Assembly (NCBI GenBank): GCA_021773835.1
Contig: JAJFJQ010000015.1
Location: 62,001 to 126,000 of the forward strand
Reading direction: 5' to 3'
DNA from: Gammaproteobacteria bacterium
GTDB lineage: Bacteria > Pseudomonadota > Gammaproteobacteria > Ga0077536
Length of the DNA: 64,000 nucleotides
Below are positions 43,946 to 52,239 of the stretch, piece by piece (positions within the stretch are counted from its first letter, which is position 1; each line of letters starts with the position of its first letter). Both the position numbers and the translations under genes were made by a program. Under the pieces are notes generated by a model. The model was not told the DNA's origin. It did not search any database and saw only the letters and a program-made list of their open reading frames with translations.

Positions 43946-45469
43946 ATGTGCGCGAAAAAGACTGCAGCTCCCGCATCGAACGCCAGCTCAATCAACAGCA
44001 AAAGACGCGAGTTACTGCGCATCGCCGGCGGTGCTGCACTCGCGCCCCTGGCCGGTGGATTAAACGCGCTTTCGCCCACCATCATGGCTGCAGACCGCCC
44101 CCGGTCCCTCCTCGAAGTGTCCGGCACCGTGATTTCGACGGCGGACGAATCTTACGAAATCTCGCGACAAGCACTCAGCTGGCAAACGCGGAAATCAACT
44201 CATCGCCCGCACCTGATCGTCCAAGTCGAGTCGGTTGAAGATATTGTTGCCGCCGTAAAACATGCCCGCGCAAATGACTTGAAAGTTGCCATACGCACAG
44301 GCGGTCACAGTTGGGTCAACTCTAGTATCCGTAATGACAGTGTGTTGTTGGATCTCGGAAAATTCCGCAGCATGTCGATAGATACCGATGCAAAAACTGC
44401 ACGCGTCGGCCCCGCCGTTACCGCTAGCGATTTTTTACGAGAGCTGCGTGCGCACGATTTGGTATTCCCAGTGCCGCATTGCGGTACCGTGCCGCTCGGC
44501 GGTTTCCTCCTAGGCGGTGGTCTCGGCTGGAATTATCAAAGCTGGGGTGGCATGGCTTGTTATTGCATTCGCGGGATAGAGCTTGTGACCGCCGACGGCC
44601 GTCACATCTATGCCGATGAAAAACAGAACCCAGACTACCTGTGGGCCGCGCGCGGCGGTGGACCAGGATTTTTCGGAGTCGTCACGCAGTTCCATTTGGA
44701 TGTTTACCCTCTGCCGAAAATGGTCTCACTCAGTTCCTACTCGTGGCCATTAGAGCACGTCGAGTCAGTGGGCGACTGGATGAGCGAGAACTTCGAGATA
44801 CTTCCCGACGCAGTCGAAATGCAAGGCGTTTTATTGACGAACCCAAACGCCTCCGCCGGACGATGTGACCCTAATGGAAAGACCTGCCAAGTTTATACTT
44901 ATGGCTTCTACGACACGATGGAAGAATCGCGTGAGGCACTGTCGCCATTGATAGACAGCGTACCCGCAGCGGCACATGTCACTAAAAATGAATTACAACC
45001 GTCATCTATTGAGGCGCTGCTAGCCGCAATTGATGCTACTTGGGTGCCGGCGCGATTCGAGGCCGACAATCTATGGTCGGACGAATCGTTGGGCAAAATT
45101 GGCTCGTTGCTCAAGGAGCATTTTTCTTGCGCACCGTCGCCGCTATCGGCCGTACTGTTCGAACCCGGGCGCAGAAACATGCACTTTCCCGACGCAGCGT
45201 TTTCAATGTGGGCTCGATCTATCGGGTTTCTATATGCAATCTGGAACGATCCAGCGGACGATCAAAAAAACTTTGATTGGGTCGCCAAAGGGATGGAATT
45301 GATCGAGCCAATCGGAAAAGGACATTTCATCAGCGAGACCAACTTGCTTGCCGGGCGAGCAACAGGTTCCTACTCGGCGGAAAACTGGGAACGCCTGCAA
45401 GCGCTGCGTGCGCGTCACGACCCGAGCGGACTGTTCCATTCGTATCTTGGATCCGGCGATGTCGTGTGA
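43946..45469 (+). CDS. Tat-exported FAD-linked oxidase (berberine-bridge-enzyme type)
   Basis: A 507-residue VAO-fold oxidase. The N-terminus has a twin-arginine signal (KRRELLRIAGGAALAPLAGG), so the folded flavoprotein should go to the periplasm. The FAD domain (about 85-260) contains RTGGHSW, whose His is the usual covalent flavin site, and VPLGGFLLGGGLGWNY. A BBE-type C-terminal piece is expected at YSAENWERLQALRARHDP. Substrates in this family include sugars, alcohols and polycyclic phenolics. It is monocistronic. Confidence 0.85.
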   Translation: MCAKKTAAPASNASSINSKRRELLRIAGGAALAPLAGGLNALSPTIMAADRPRSLLEVSGTVISTADESYEISRQALSWQTRKSTHRPHLIVQVESVEDIVAAVKHARANDLKVAIRTGGHSWVNSSIRNDSVLLDLGKFRSMSIDTDAKTARVGPAVTASDFLRELRAHDLVFPVPHCGTVPLGGFLLGGGLGWNYQSWGGMACYCIRGIELVTADGRHIYADEKQNPDYLWAARGGGPGFFGVVTQFHLDVYPLPKMVSLSSYSWPLEHVESVGDWMSENFEILPDAVEMQGVLLTNPNASAGRCDPNGKTCQVYTYGFYDTMEESREALSPLIDSVPAAAHVTKNELQPSSIEALLAAIDATWVPARFEADNLWSDESLGKIGSLLKEHFSCAPSPLSAVLFEPGRRNMHFPDAAFSMWARSIGFLYAIWNDPADDQKNFDWVAKGMELIEPIGKGHFISETNLLAGRATGSYSAENWERLQALRARHDPSGLFHSYLGSGDVV

Positions 45470-45787
45470 TCAGCATTTGTGCTCAACGCCGCGCGGCGAT
45501 ACCCGGCCTTAGCACCAAGCGCAACGTTTGAGTTCTGGGAGCCGCCGCAAAGGTTCTTGCGGCATGGTCGATCTCGGCAATTCGCGCCACTAAATTTAAT
45601 CAGTGCCGTTGACCACGCCAATCGTTCTGATGCCGTGCAATCGCCCTACTAATTTGATTGACTTATCAGAACTGAACTTCTTTCGGCTGTGGGTTGTGGA
45701 CCTAATCACATTGTAGGGTCGAAAATCTGCATCGCCACAGGAGCTGTCCTAGCCTGAGATCCCAAGCCACTCGATGGAAACGATCCC
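45470..45787. other. Gap after the FAD-linked oxidase, with a hairpin
   Basis: No gene is supported. A perfect 7-bp stem with a 6-nt loop, GCCGCAA-N6-TTGCGGC, lies at 45544-45563 and may terminate the oxidase transcript, although no T-run follows. The remainder is probably the upstream region of the small exported protein. Confidence 0.45.
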
Positions 45788-46060
45788 ATGCGAATCACCC
45801 AAATAGTCCTGCTCACCTTGATCGTAGTTTCTAGTGGGTCTGCCGTAGCCCGCGATTCAATAGAAGATGCGACCGCTCGAGGAATTATGAGCCGTGACTC
45901 TGATAAATCGGCCAATGTCGCGGTAAGCACGCAAACCAACGACGGTCCCAAGTACCGAAGTAACCGCAAGACTCGGCCTTTGCGCGATTATTATCTCCCC
46001 AACTATCCACACCGAATCAGCGTTTGTACGGGTGGGCGAGGAGGAACCGGCCGCTGTTGA
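45788..46060 (+). CDS. Small exported protein of unknown function
   Basis: A 90-residue product with a Sec signal peptide (MRITQIVLLTLIVVSSGSAVA, likely cleavage after AVA). The mature part is short and hydrophilic, with Arg/Tyr-rich and Gly-rich stretches and two cysteines near the end (VCTGG and GRC) that could pair. It has no recognisable domain. Confidence rests on the signal peptide and open frame only. Confidence 0.5.
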   Translation: MRITQIVLLTLIVVSSGSAVARDSIEDATARGIMSRDSDKSANVAVSTQTNDGPKYRSNRKTRPLRDYYLPNYPHRISVCTGGRGGTGRC

Positions 46061-46124
46061 TAGCGACGTGGAGGAAAACTAGCCGTAAAAATATGCAGCT
46101 CTCGGCAATAGGGACTGCACCGAA

Positions 46125-46865
46125 TTAACTCGGAAATAAGTTATCGTCCTGAATGTTTTCCGGATCCGGAAATGCTTTTTTAGAATGAGACAAGCCCAAA
46201 CTCAAATACATTTCGCACAGCTTGTAAGCAATGACACCTGGATTAAGCACCGGCACCGGCAAGCGCTCTTGTAAATACGCATGGGATTGATGCATCGTCG
46301 TAGACCCAAGCATCAGAACATCGGCCCCGTCTTCCTCGATGGCTTTTTTGCCTTCCGCCTCCAGTAGGCCAAAAACGATATCTTCTTTCCCTTCGAGCAG
46401 TTCTTGGACATCCGGTCGTGTATCGATATGACGGATGGACGCGAGGCGATGCTCGAGACCATATTCGCGTAGTGTCTTCATATACATCGGTGTCCACGGT
46501 GCCCACATACTCAAAATCGAGAACTTATGGCCAAGCGTGCACGCAATGTGAAATGAGGACTGCCCGGGCGCAATTACAGGAATATTCAGCCGTGCACGCA
46601 GTGCATATAATCCCGAATCACTGACCGTGTTTATACATACGGCATCAAAGCCTTCCTCCTCGGCCCGAACACCGGCCTCGATGACGATCGTCTCCATGAC
46701 ATAGAAGTCATAGTAGCTATTGGCAAGACTCATCAAGCGTTTGGATCCGACAAACTCAACGTCAAATTCAGCGCCGATGTACTCTTGCGGAATTTGCGTC
46801 TCGATCAATTCTCGCGTGTGCTCCGACAGCGGTACGGGAAATATTACTTTGATCCGTTTATTCAT
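46125..46865 (-). CDS. Asp/Glu/hydantoin racemase superfamily protein lacking catalytic cysteines
   Basis: A 246-residue two-domain protein similar to hydantoin racemase. Racemases use two cysteines, one per domain. Here the first site reads NTVSDSGL, with Thr80 where C-F-S-D-P-G-L carries Cys, and the second reads MLGSTTM with Ser188 in place of the LGC-x-GM cysteine. Classic racemisation is therefore doubtful; a ring hydrolase, isomerase or decarboxylase activity is possible. It is the last of three leftward genes (XRE regulator, GST, this gene) opposite a RutA-like gene. Confidence 0.82.
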   Translation of the reverse strand: MNKRIKVIFPVPLSEHTRELIETQIPQEYIGAEFDVEFVGSKRLMSLANSYYDFYVMETIVIEAGVRAEEEGFDAVCINTVSDSGLYALRARLNIPVIAPGQSSFHIACTLGHKFSILSMWAPWTPMYMKTLREYGLEHRLASIRHIDTRPDVQELLEGKEDIVFGLLEAEGKKAIEEDGADVLMLGSTTMHQSHAYLQERLPVPVLNPGVIAYKLCEMYLSLGLSHSKKAFPDPENIQDDNLFPS

Positions 46866-46923
46866 AGGGTTCTACTTCAATAATTGTCCAAGACGCTGGG
46901 GACCAGCTGGATTAACTCGGTGG

Positions 46924-47691
46924 CTATTCAGAAGCACTAACACGTATTCGTTTCTTGTCCGGGTCCGGCAGTAACGCGGACGCTTGCCAACTTTCTCGCT
47001 CGTATATTCGCTGCATGAACTTTCCAATGTTGGGATACCGCTCAAACAGATCATCCACACCAATAAATGGAAACATGTCCAGCCTTGGCGCTAAGGTGAT
47101 ATCTGCGAGCGAAAAATCATCCCCTAACAACCATGGTCTGTTGTCTAATAGCTGATTCTCCATCCAGCTCATCCTTTCAAAAAGGATCTCGATGTACTCA
47201 GACAATCGTTGTTCATCCGCCGGTTCGGTCAATATACGTTGAGCAAATTTTGCGTAGGCTGCATTTTGAGTATTACTTACGATTTCGTTTACCAAGGCCG
47301 TTTCCGTCATATGAGTGCTTTGCAGACGTGTTTTACCGTATGTTTGGTAGATCGCTTCACGGAACGGCTTGGCCCATTCCATTTCATACGCCATCCACAT
47401 CCGCATTTCGACCTGCAATTCCTTCGACTTCGGAATCAAACTCGGCTCAGGAATAACGTGGTCTAAATACTCGCAGATCACATTTGCGTCAAAGACTACT
47501 TGCTCTCCATGGACTAAGGTGGGCACCAGACCCGCCGGATTTAACTTGAGATACCATTCTTGTTTTTGCTCCATGAATCCAAGGTTGAGCCAACAAATTT
47601 CAAAGTCGTAGCTCTTTTCGAGCAACGTCATGCGCACACGTCGACCACAAGGGCTGTTGGCAGCATCGTAGAGAATAAGATCAGTCTGCAT
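46924..47691 (-). CDS. Glutathione S-transferase family protein
   Basis: A 255-residue cytosolic GST-like protein. The thioredoxin-fold N-terminus has ANSPCGRRVRM, with a Ser/Cys active-site area, and the LVPTLVHGEQVVFDANVICEYL glutathione-contact region. The helical C-terminal domain carries LLGDDFSLADITLAPRLD. Such enzymes in catabolic islands isomerise maleyl-type products or open thioether and ring bonds. Its start overlaps the XRE regulator stop by 11 bp, and the racemase-like gene follows 58 bp later. Confidence 0.88.
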   Translation of the reverse strand: MQTDLILYDAANSPCGRRVRMTLLEKSYDFEICWLNLGFMEQKQEWYLKLNPAGLVPTLVHGEQVVFDANVICEYLDHVIPEPSLIPKSKELQVEMRMWMAYEMEWAKPFREAIYQTYGKTRLQSTHMTETALVNEIVSNTQNAAYAKFAQRILTEPADEQRLSEYIEILFERMSWMENQLLDNRPWLLGDDFSLADITLAPRLDMFPFIGVDDLFERYPNIGKFMQRIYERESWQASALLPDPDKKRIRVSASE

Positions 47692-48271
47692 CGTCGTCTT
47701 CTACCGGCGCCTTCATCCAGGTAACAGGATAGCAAGCGGTCACGTTGACCCGCTCCAAACGCCGCTCTCCAAAAAAGCTCTCGACAGCAATATCCCCTTC
47801 TCCCATATCTCGCAAAAATCCACAGAAGCCGACGTCACCTTCAAGTTTGATAATCGACAGCGTGTTGAATCTTTTGGCATTGTTTAAGGAAAAAAACGCC
47901 AGCCATCCATTAATCTCTACGTTTCGGCCAACATCACGCAAGATCACGGCGCGTAGATCGTCATCCTGGGTAGAACTTGGGGTGGGAACGGTCTCCAGCT
48001 TTTCGTCCCAAGGGTAGACGATTAACTCGCCGTCCGACATGCGCGCTTCGCCAATCACCAGCGTTTGTTCAGTGCCCCTTGCAGCGGATTTTTCCAAATC
48101 TTTATGTAGGCGTGACAAGCGCTGTGAGATGTATTCGGGCAACTGTCGGCGACCAGTCTCCCAATGCGAGACTGATGCGGGATTAGCCCCAAGTATTTCG
48201 CCTAGGGCCGCTTGGGTGATACCGAATTGTTCGCGAAATTCCCGCACCTGATTTGGATCCGATTTACCCAT
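47681..48271 (-). CDS. XRE family transcriptional regulator
   Basis: A 196-residue regulator. The N-terminal Cro/C1-type HTH (about 8-60) contains FGITQAALGEILGANPASVSHWETGRR. A linker and a C-terminal domain of unknown type (about 85-185), which may bind an effector, follow. It is divergent from the RutA-like gene. The shared promoter holds repeated TATAC half-sites that are a good operator. It probably controls both the leftward GST/racemase genes and the rightward RutA-like operon. Confidence 0.85.
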   Translation of the reverse strand: MGKSDPNQVREFREQFGITQAALGEILGANPASVSHWETGRRQLPEYISQRLSRLHKDLEKSAARGTEQTLVIGEARMSDGELIVYPWDEKLETVPTPSSTQDDDLRAVILRDVGRNVEINGWLAFFSLNNAKRFNTLSIIKLEGDVGFCGFLRDMGEGDIAVESFFGERRLERVNVTACYPVTWMKAPVEDDDAD

Positions 48272-48314
48272 CTGATGACCTTTTGAGCGAGCGACGTTGA
48301 CAATAGGGATTGCG

Positions 48315-48350
48315 TATATAGACTATACATTACTTTACAAAACTATACAT
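48315..48350. promoter_or_regulatory. Operator cluster for the XRE regulator
   Basis: ACTATACAT occurs twice exactly 20 bp apart (48322-48330 and 48342-48350). The first copy is also the right half of an inverted repeat GTATA-N5-TATAC (48315-48329). A TTGACA lies upstream at 48297-48302. The two-turn spacing fits cooperative binding of a dimeric XRE regulator in this divergent promoter. Binding is inferred. Confidence 0.5.
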
Positions 48351-48417
48351 CGATAGCATTCGCCACCTGCAACACTGGTTCCAGGTACACCGTAAATCAT
48401 TCAGCGGCCAAAATATC

Positions 48418-49485
48418 ATGATGGAAATTGGAGTTTTTTTACCGATTGCGAAAGGCGGTTTCATTATTTCGAAAAACGTCCCACCGACCTGGCCTACTTG
48501 GGAGTTGAATCGTGATGTAACCCTTAAGTGTGAATCACTAGGGTTTGAGTTCGCCTTGTCCATGGTGAAATTTCGCGGATTTGGGGGTGAGACTGAGTAC
48601 TGGGATCATGCGCTCGACTCGTTCACGCTAACGGCGTCGCTCGCACCTATAACGTCCCGGATCAAATTATTCCCGTCCGTCACAAACCTATCGCTACACC
48701 CAGCGGTGGCGGCACGCATGGCGTCGACGATTGAAGCCGTATGTCCCGGCCGCTTTGGACTCAACATCGTGTCGGGTTGGTTTAAGGACGAGTTTGCGCA
48801 ATTGGGCCTGTGGCCGGGCGACGAGCATTTCGAGAACCGTTATGACTACGCCGCCGAGTATGTCGCCGTATTAAAAGATCTTTGGGAAACGGGCGAATCA
48901 AATTTTAAAGGTCAATACTTTGAATTGAACGATGCTCAAATCAAACCACAGCCGACAACGCCGATCCCGTTGGTCTGTGCCGGACAATCGGCAAAGGGGA
49001 TAAGCTTTACTGCCACCTGTGCAGATCGAAATTTTGTCATCGCCGGCGGCAACACCAATGACGTTGAGGCCGACATCCGGTCGTTTAAAGCCATAACCGA
49101 GCAGTTACAATCGACTGCGCGTTCGCTAAACCGTGACGTGGGGACGATCGCATTGTTTAACGTGATCGCGGCCGAGACAGACAGCGAAGCGAATGCGCGA
49201 TTTGAGCACATTGTTGCCGGTGCGGATGAGACCGCCATTGCCAACCTGGGCGGCAGCGCCGAGCTAGATAGTTCCGAAGGAATGATTGATAGTTTAAAAC
49301 GCAAGAAAATGTTCATGGGGCTACCAACATTGGTAGGCGGCTATCGCACCGTCGCAAGTTACTTAGACCGCATTTATGATGAAGCAAAAGTAGACGCCTG
49401 TATGATTGCTGTACCTGATTTCGAAAACGACATCGATACCTTTGGCGAACACATTTTACCTAAACTTGAATCAAGGAAAGCCTGA
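48418..49485 (+). CDS. LLM-class flavin monooxygenase, RutA-like
   Basis: A 355-residue luciferase-like monooxygenase resembling pyrimidine monooxygenase RutA along its length. Shared segments are the IGVFLPI start, ELNRDVTLKCE, FALSMVKFRGFGG, WDHALDSFTL, LNIVSGWFKDEFAQLGLWPGDEHFENRYDY and a GETFGEHILP-like end. RutA uses FMN and O2 to open the uracil ring between N3 and C4. This homologue may oxidatively open a ring amide or imide. No other rut genes are present; it is followed by a racemase-superfamily and an enoyl-CoA-hydratase gene, which points to a different pathway. Confidence 0.88.
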   Translation: MMEIGVFLPIAKGGFIISKNVPPTWPTWELNRDVTLKCESLGFEFALSMVKFRGFGGETEYWDHALDSFTLTASLAPITSRIKLFPSVTNLSLHPAVAARMASTIEAVCPGRFGLNIVSGWFKDEFAQLGLWPGDEHFENRYDYAAEYVAVLKDLWETGESNFKGQYFELNDAQIKPQPTTPIPLVCAGQSAKGISFTATCADRNFVIAGGNTNDVEADIRSFKAITEQLQSTARSLNRDVGTIALFNVIAAETDSEANARFEHIVAGADETAIANLGGSAELDSSEGMIDSLKRKKMFMGLPTLVGGYRTVASYLDRIYDEAKVDACMIAVPDFENDIDTFGEHILPKLESRKA

Positions 49486-49490
49486 TCACT

Positions 49491-50237
49491 ATGCCGGATT
49501 CACTAGGATTTCGTAAACTATTTGGGGTCGTCGCACCATCGACAAATACATCAGTGCAACCCGAGTATGAAGCCATGACGCCCCACGGCGTCACCAACCA
49601 CTTCTCGCGCGTTGTTATTCCCAATACCACCGTGACGGACGATGCGAGTTTTATGGCGATGTTGAACAATATCCGTTCTACAACGCAAGACGCGGTTGAT
49701 GCCGTTATGACGTGTAATCCGGACCATATCGTATTGGGTATGTCGGCCGAGACATTTTGGGACGGTAAAGACGGTAGCGATAAACTAAAACAACGGCTCG
49801 AACAACGAGCTGGGGTAGGCATTACGATGGGTTCAGAAGCTTGCCTTGCTGCACTTAAGGCCTATGGGAATATTAAGCGCATTGCCGTAGTCACGCCCTA
49901 CATGCCAGTGGGGGACAACAATGTCCGGCAATTTTTTGGCGACTGCGGTTTTGAGATCACGGACTTAATCGGTCTCAAATGCTCTAGCCCTGTATCAATC
50001 GCCCACGTTTCAAAACAGGAGTTACGCGATACAATTATTGAACTCGATGGCCCTAATGTAGATGCTATCGTACAAGTTGGCACCAATTTAGCCATGGCCG
50101 CGCTTGCGGCGGTCGCCGAGTTTTGGCTCGACAAACCCGTTATTGCTATCAATACCGCAACGTATTGGTACGCTTTACGACAAAATGGAATCGAAGACAA
50201 AGTGCACGGACTCGGAAAATTACTAGAAGAATATTGA
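49491..50237 (+). CDS. Maleate isomerase / arylmalonate decarboxylase-like protein without catalytic Cys
   Basis: A 248-residue member of the Asp/Glu racemase superfamily closest to maleate cis-trans isomerases. The N-terminal GVVAPSTNTSVQPEYE is typical. The first catalytic site reads VLGMSAETFW (residues 81-90) and the second VQVGTNLAM (about 195-202), neither with the usual Cys. It begins 5 bp after the RutA-like stop, so both are in one operon. A hydrolytic or lyase reaction on the ring-opened product is an attractive but untested idea. Confidence 0.82.
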   Translation: MPDSLGFRKLFGVVAPSTNTSVQPEYEAMTPHGVTNHFSRVVIPNTTVTDDASFMAMLNNIRSTTQDAVDAVMTCNPDHIVLGMSAETFWDGKDGSDKLKQRLEQRAGVGITMGSEACLAALKAYGNIKRIAVVTPYMPVGDNNVRQFFGDCGFEITDLIGLKCSSPVSIAHVSKQELRDTIIELDGPNVDAIVQVGTNLAMAALAAVAEFWLDKPVIAINTATYWYALRQNGIEDKVHGLGKLLEEY

Positions 50238-50250
50238 TGGGGGATAAAAC

Positions 50251-51096
50251 ATGACGGATCGAACACGAGTCGCGAGTTACGGCCCAACCGAAGAAGTACT
50301 AGTTGACCGGATCTCTGGTGACGATGGGATCTATGTCGTCACCCTAAATAGTCCAGAGACATTCAACACCATGACAGTCGACTTGATGAAGGCGATAGCG
50401 CACGCGTTCGATGCCATTAGCAAACGCGCCGATCCGGATCCGAACAACGATGAAGTACGCGCCGTCGTTCTGCGCGGCGAAGGACGCGGTTTCGTGATCG
50501 GCTTAGACATCGGCAAGCTAGATGAGTACTTCGCCGGCGGCGTTTCCGGGAAGAACGATCCCTGGCGCGCGATCCGTGACTGCCCGTTCCCGGTCATCGG
50601 CGCCGTCAACGGTCCCGCTGTAACCGGCGGGTTCGAGATCGCGATGGCCTGTGATGTGCTCCTGGCTTCTCCACGTGCTGTGTTTATGGATAACCATGCC
50701 AAGTACGGCGTTCATCCAGGCCGTCAGCTGTCGCAAAGTTTGATCCATGTTTGCGGTGTCAAGAATGCGAAATTCGCCACGATGAGTTCTTTCCCAATCG
50801 AAGCGGATCTTGCGCATACCTGGGGGTTGGTGCAGCAGGTTTACCCAGACAACGAAACACTCGACCGCGCAAGCATCGAAATCGCCCGTATGATGTCGCG
50901 AAACCATCCCATGATGGTCAAACGATATAAGAGTCTTATCGACCAAGGCGCTATGGGCACCTACGCAGAGGGCCTTGCGTTAGAAGAGGCATCCGACGGC
51001 ACATTTTACGATGAACTCACGGATCTTAATGCGACGCTTGAGGACGGTGCCACGAAATTTCAGGAATTGGTCTCGTGGGTCGCGGCGCGGGAATAA
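50251..51096 (+). CDS. Enoyl-CoA hydratase/isomerase family protein
   Basis: A 281-residue crotonase-fold protein. It has the oxyanion-hole segments GEGRGFVIGLDIG and NGPAVTGGFEIAMACD and the C-terminal trimerisation helices. In this family Glu residues near positions equivalent to 144 and 164 of rat hydratase do catalysis; here GVHPGRQLSQ and TWGLVQQVYP replace the commonest forms, so the reaction may be a hydrolase or lyase variant. It is third in the RutA-like operon (13 bp gap). A mobile element starts 5 bp after its stop. Confidence 0.85.
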   Translation: MTDRTRVASYGPTEEVLVDRISGDDGIYVVTLNSPETFNTMTVDLMKAIAHAFDAISKRADPDPNNDEVRAVVLRGEGRGFVIGLDIGKLDEYFAGGVSGKNDPWRAIRDCPFPVIGAVNGPAVTGGFEIAMACDVLLASPRAVFMDNHAKYGVHPGRQLSQSLIHVCGVKNAKFATMSSFPIEADLAHTWGLVQQVYPDNETLDRASIEIARMMSRNHPMMVKRYKSLIDQGAMGTYAEGLALEEASDGTFYDELTDLNATLEDGATKFQELVSWVAARE

Positions 51097-51101
51097 ATAA
51101 T

Positions 51102-51407
51102 AAATGGGGTCGGAGTTGATTTCTATACTGAGGCCCCGCGTAATCGAAATCTAACTGTGCGAATTACATCTGGGCTCTTCACGCGCGAGACCTGCGCCTT
51201 CAAAAGCCGCGCCATACTCGGCGTAAATGTATATCGTCATTTAATGGTCACTGACCCGTTGCGCGACTTAATACAGTATACCTGCAATATATTTGCGCAG
51301 CTGCATTGCCATTTCGCCTCTAAATTTTAGTCGTTGCATCCCTACGACTACGTCCGTGCTATTAGCAGCAAAACCGTCGGACCTTATAACTTACTCCGAC
51401 CCCATTT
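51102..51407. repeat. MITE-like inverted-repeat element, copy A
   Basis: A non-coding element of about 300 bp with a perfect 15-bp terminal inverted repeat, AAATGGGGTCGGAGT (51102-51116) and ACTCCGACCCCATTT (51393-51407). Its interior aligns with copies B and C, including CTCTTCAC, TTCAAAAG and ACTCGGCG on the left and GTGCTATTAG on the right. No transposase frame is present. Similar GGGGTC ends occur near Y1-type (RAYT-like) transposases elsewhere, so mobilisation in trans is likely. Confidence 0.8.
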
Positions 51408-51412
51408 TATAT

Positions 51413-51949
51413 TTACTCCCGAGTCCATCCGAATAAGGAAACCGCAATCCACGCGGCCTCCAATGCAAATACCGGCCAGTTTCCTTGTAAGTAAAGAATC
51501 GGCATTAACGACATTGCTGCAATGATGTTATAAATCAGAAACCTCGAGCGTTTTATTGCTCCGGTAGTGAATAACAGATAAGCCGCGCAGAATAGCGCGC
51601 CAGCAGCCCAGCCTAAGATTGTCATTCCCGTTGCGTAATCTACTACGGCATACGCCATGCCAGTGATACTGCCTACCGCAATCGGCGCGGCGATCCAAAT
51701 CTCAGAAAGCGAAACGCGACGTGAAAATGAAATATTTGCGATCGCGATAAAACTAACCACCCCCCAGAAAGCGTTCGTGGCGACCGCTTGCCACGAGCTG
51801 ATCACAGACGAACTAATCACAAGTGCGAGCGCAGCTACAAAATTCAGCGCGAAATAGAGTTTCGGTTTGTAGTCCGGGTGAAACGACAGGTAGCCGTGAT
51901 TACCCAAGTACAACGTGGTCCCTACCCATCCTAGCGTATTGAATATCAT
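51413..51949 (-). CDS. Multi-pass membrane protein, CBU_0592-like, duplicated
   Basis: A 178-residue integral membrane protein with about six hydrophobic helices. The two halves look alike, each with a short Leu/Tyr-rich helix, an Asn or Ala-containing helix and a Trp-containing helix. That resembles two CBU_0592-type units in tandem, although the family has no known function. It is monocistronic and its 3' end abuts the repeat element A. Confidence 0.65.
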   Translation of the reverse strand: MIFNTLGWVGTTLYLGNHGYLSFHPDYKPKLYFALNFVAALALVISSSVISSWQAVATNAFWGVVSFIAIANISFSRRVSLSEIWIAAPIAVGSITGMAYAVVDYATGMTILGWAAGALFCAAYLLFTTGAIKRSRFLIYNIIAAMSLMPILYLQGNWPVFALEAAWIAVSLFGWTRE

Positions 51950-52239
51950 TACTTTGCAGTCAATTACTTTCCAAAGGGCCAGGTCCTAGCTTTTGTACTC
52001 CTAGCATTCTCTAATCGTAACCGGAGCGTGCAGGAAAAAGGCGAGATTCGGCATTGGAGGCTATGTTATATGGGCCTACCTTAAATGCCGTGTAATTGAA
52101 ACCTAAATCTAGCCATTGTTAAGGAAATCGGGCGAGCGTAAATGCAATGAATATTCATACGCCGACCGGCCGAATTTTTGCTGATTATCGTACAAATCCG
52201 GGTTAACATACCGCGCAAAGCAAAAACAAGAAATTACAC

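Noticed and set aside
48418-51096. Standard rut pyrimidine-degradation operon
   Set aside because: Only the RutA-like gene is present; RutB, RutC, RutD, RutE and RutF homologues are absent from the window and the neighbours belong to other families.
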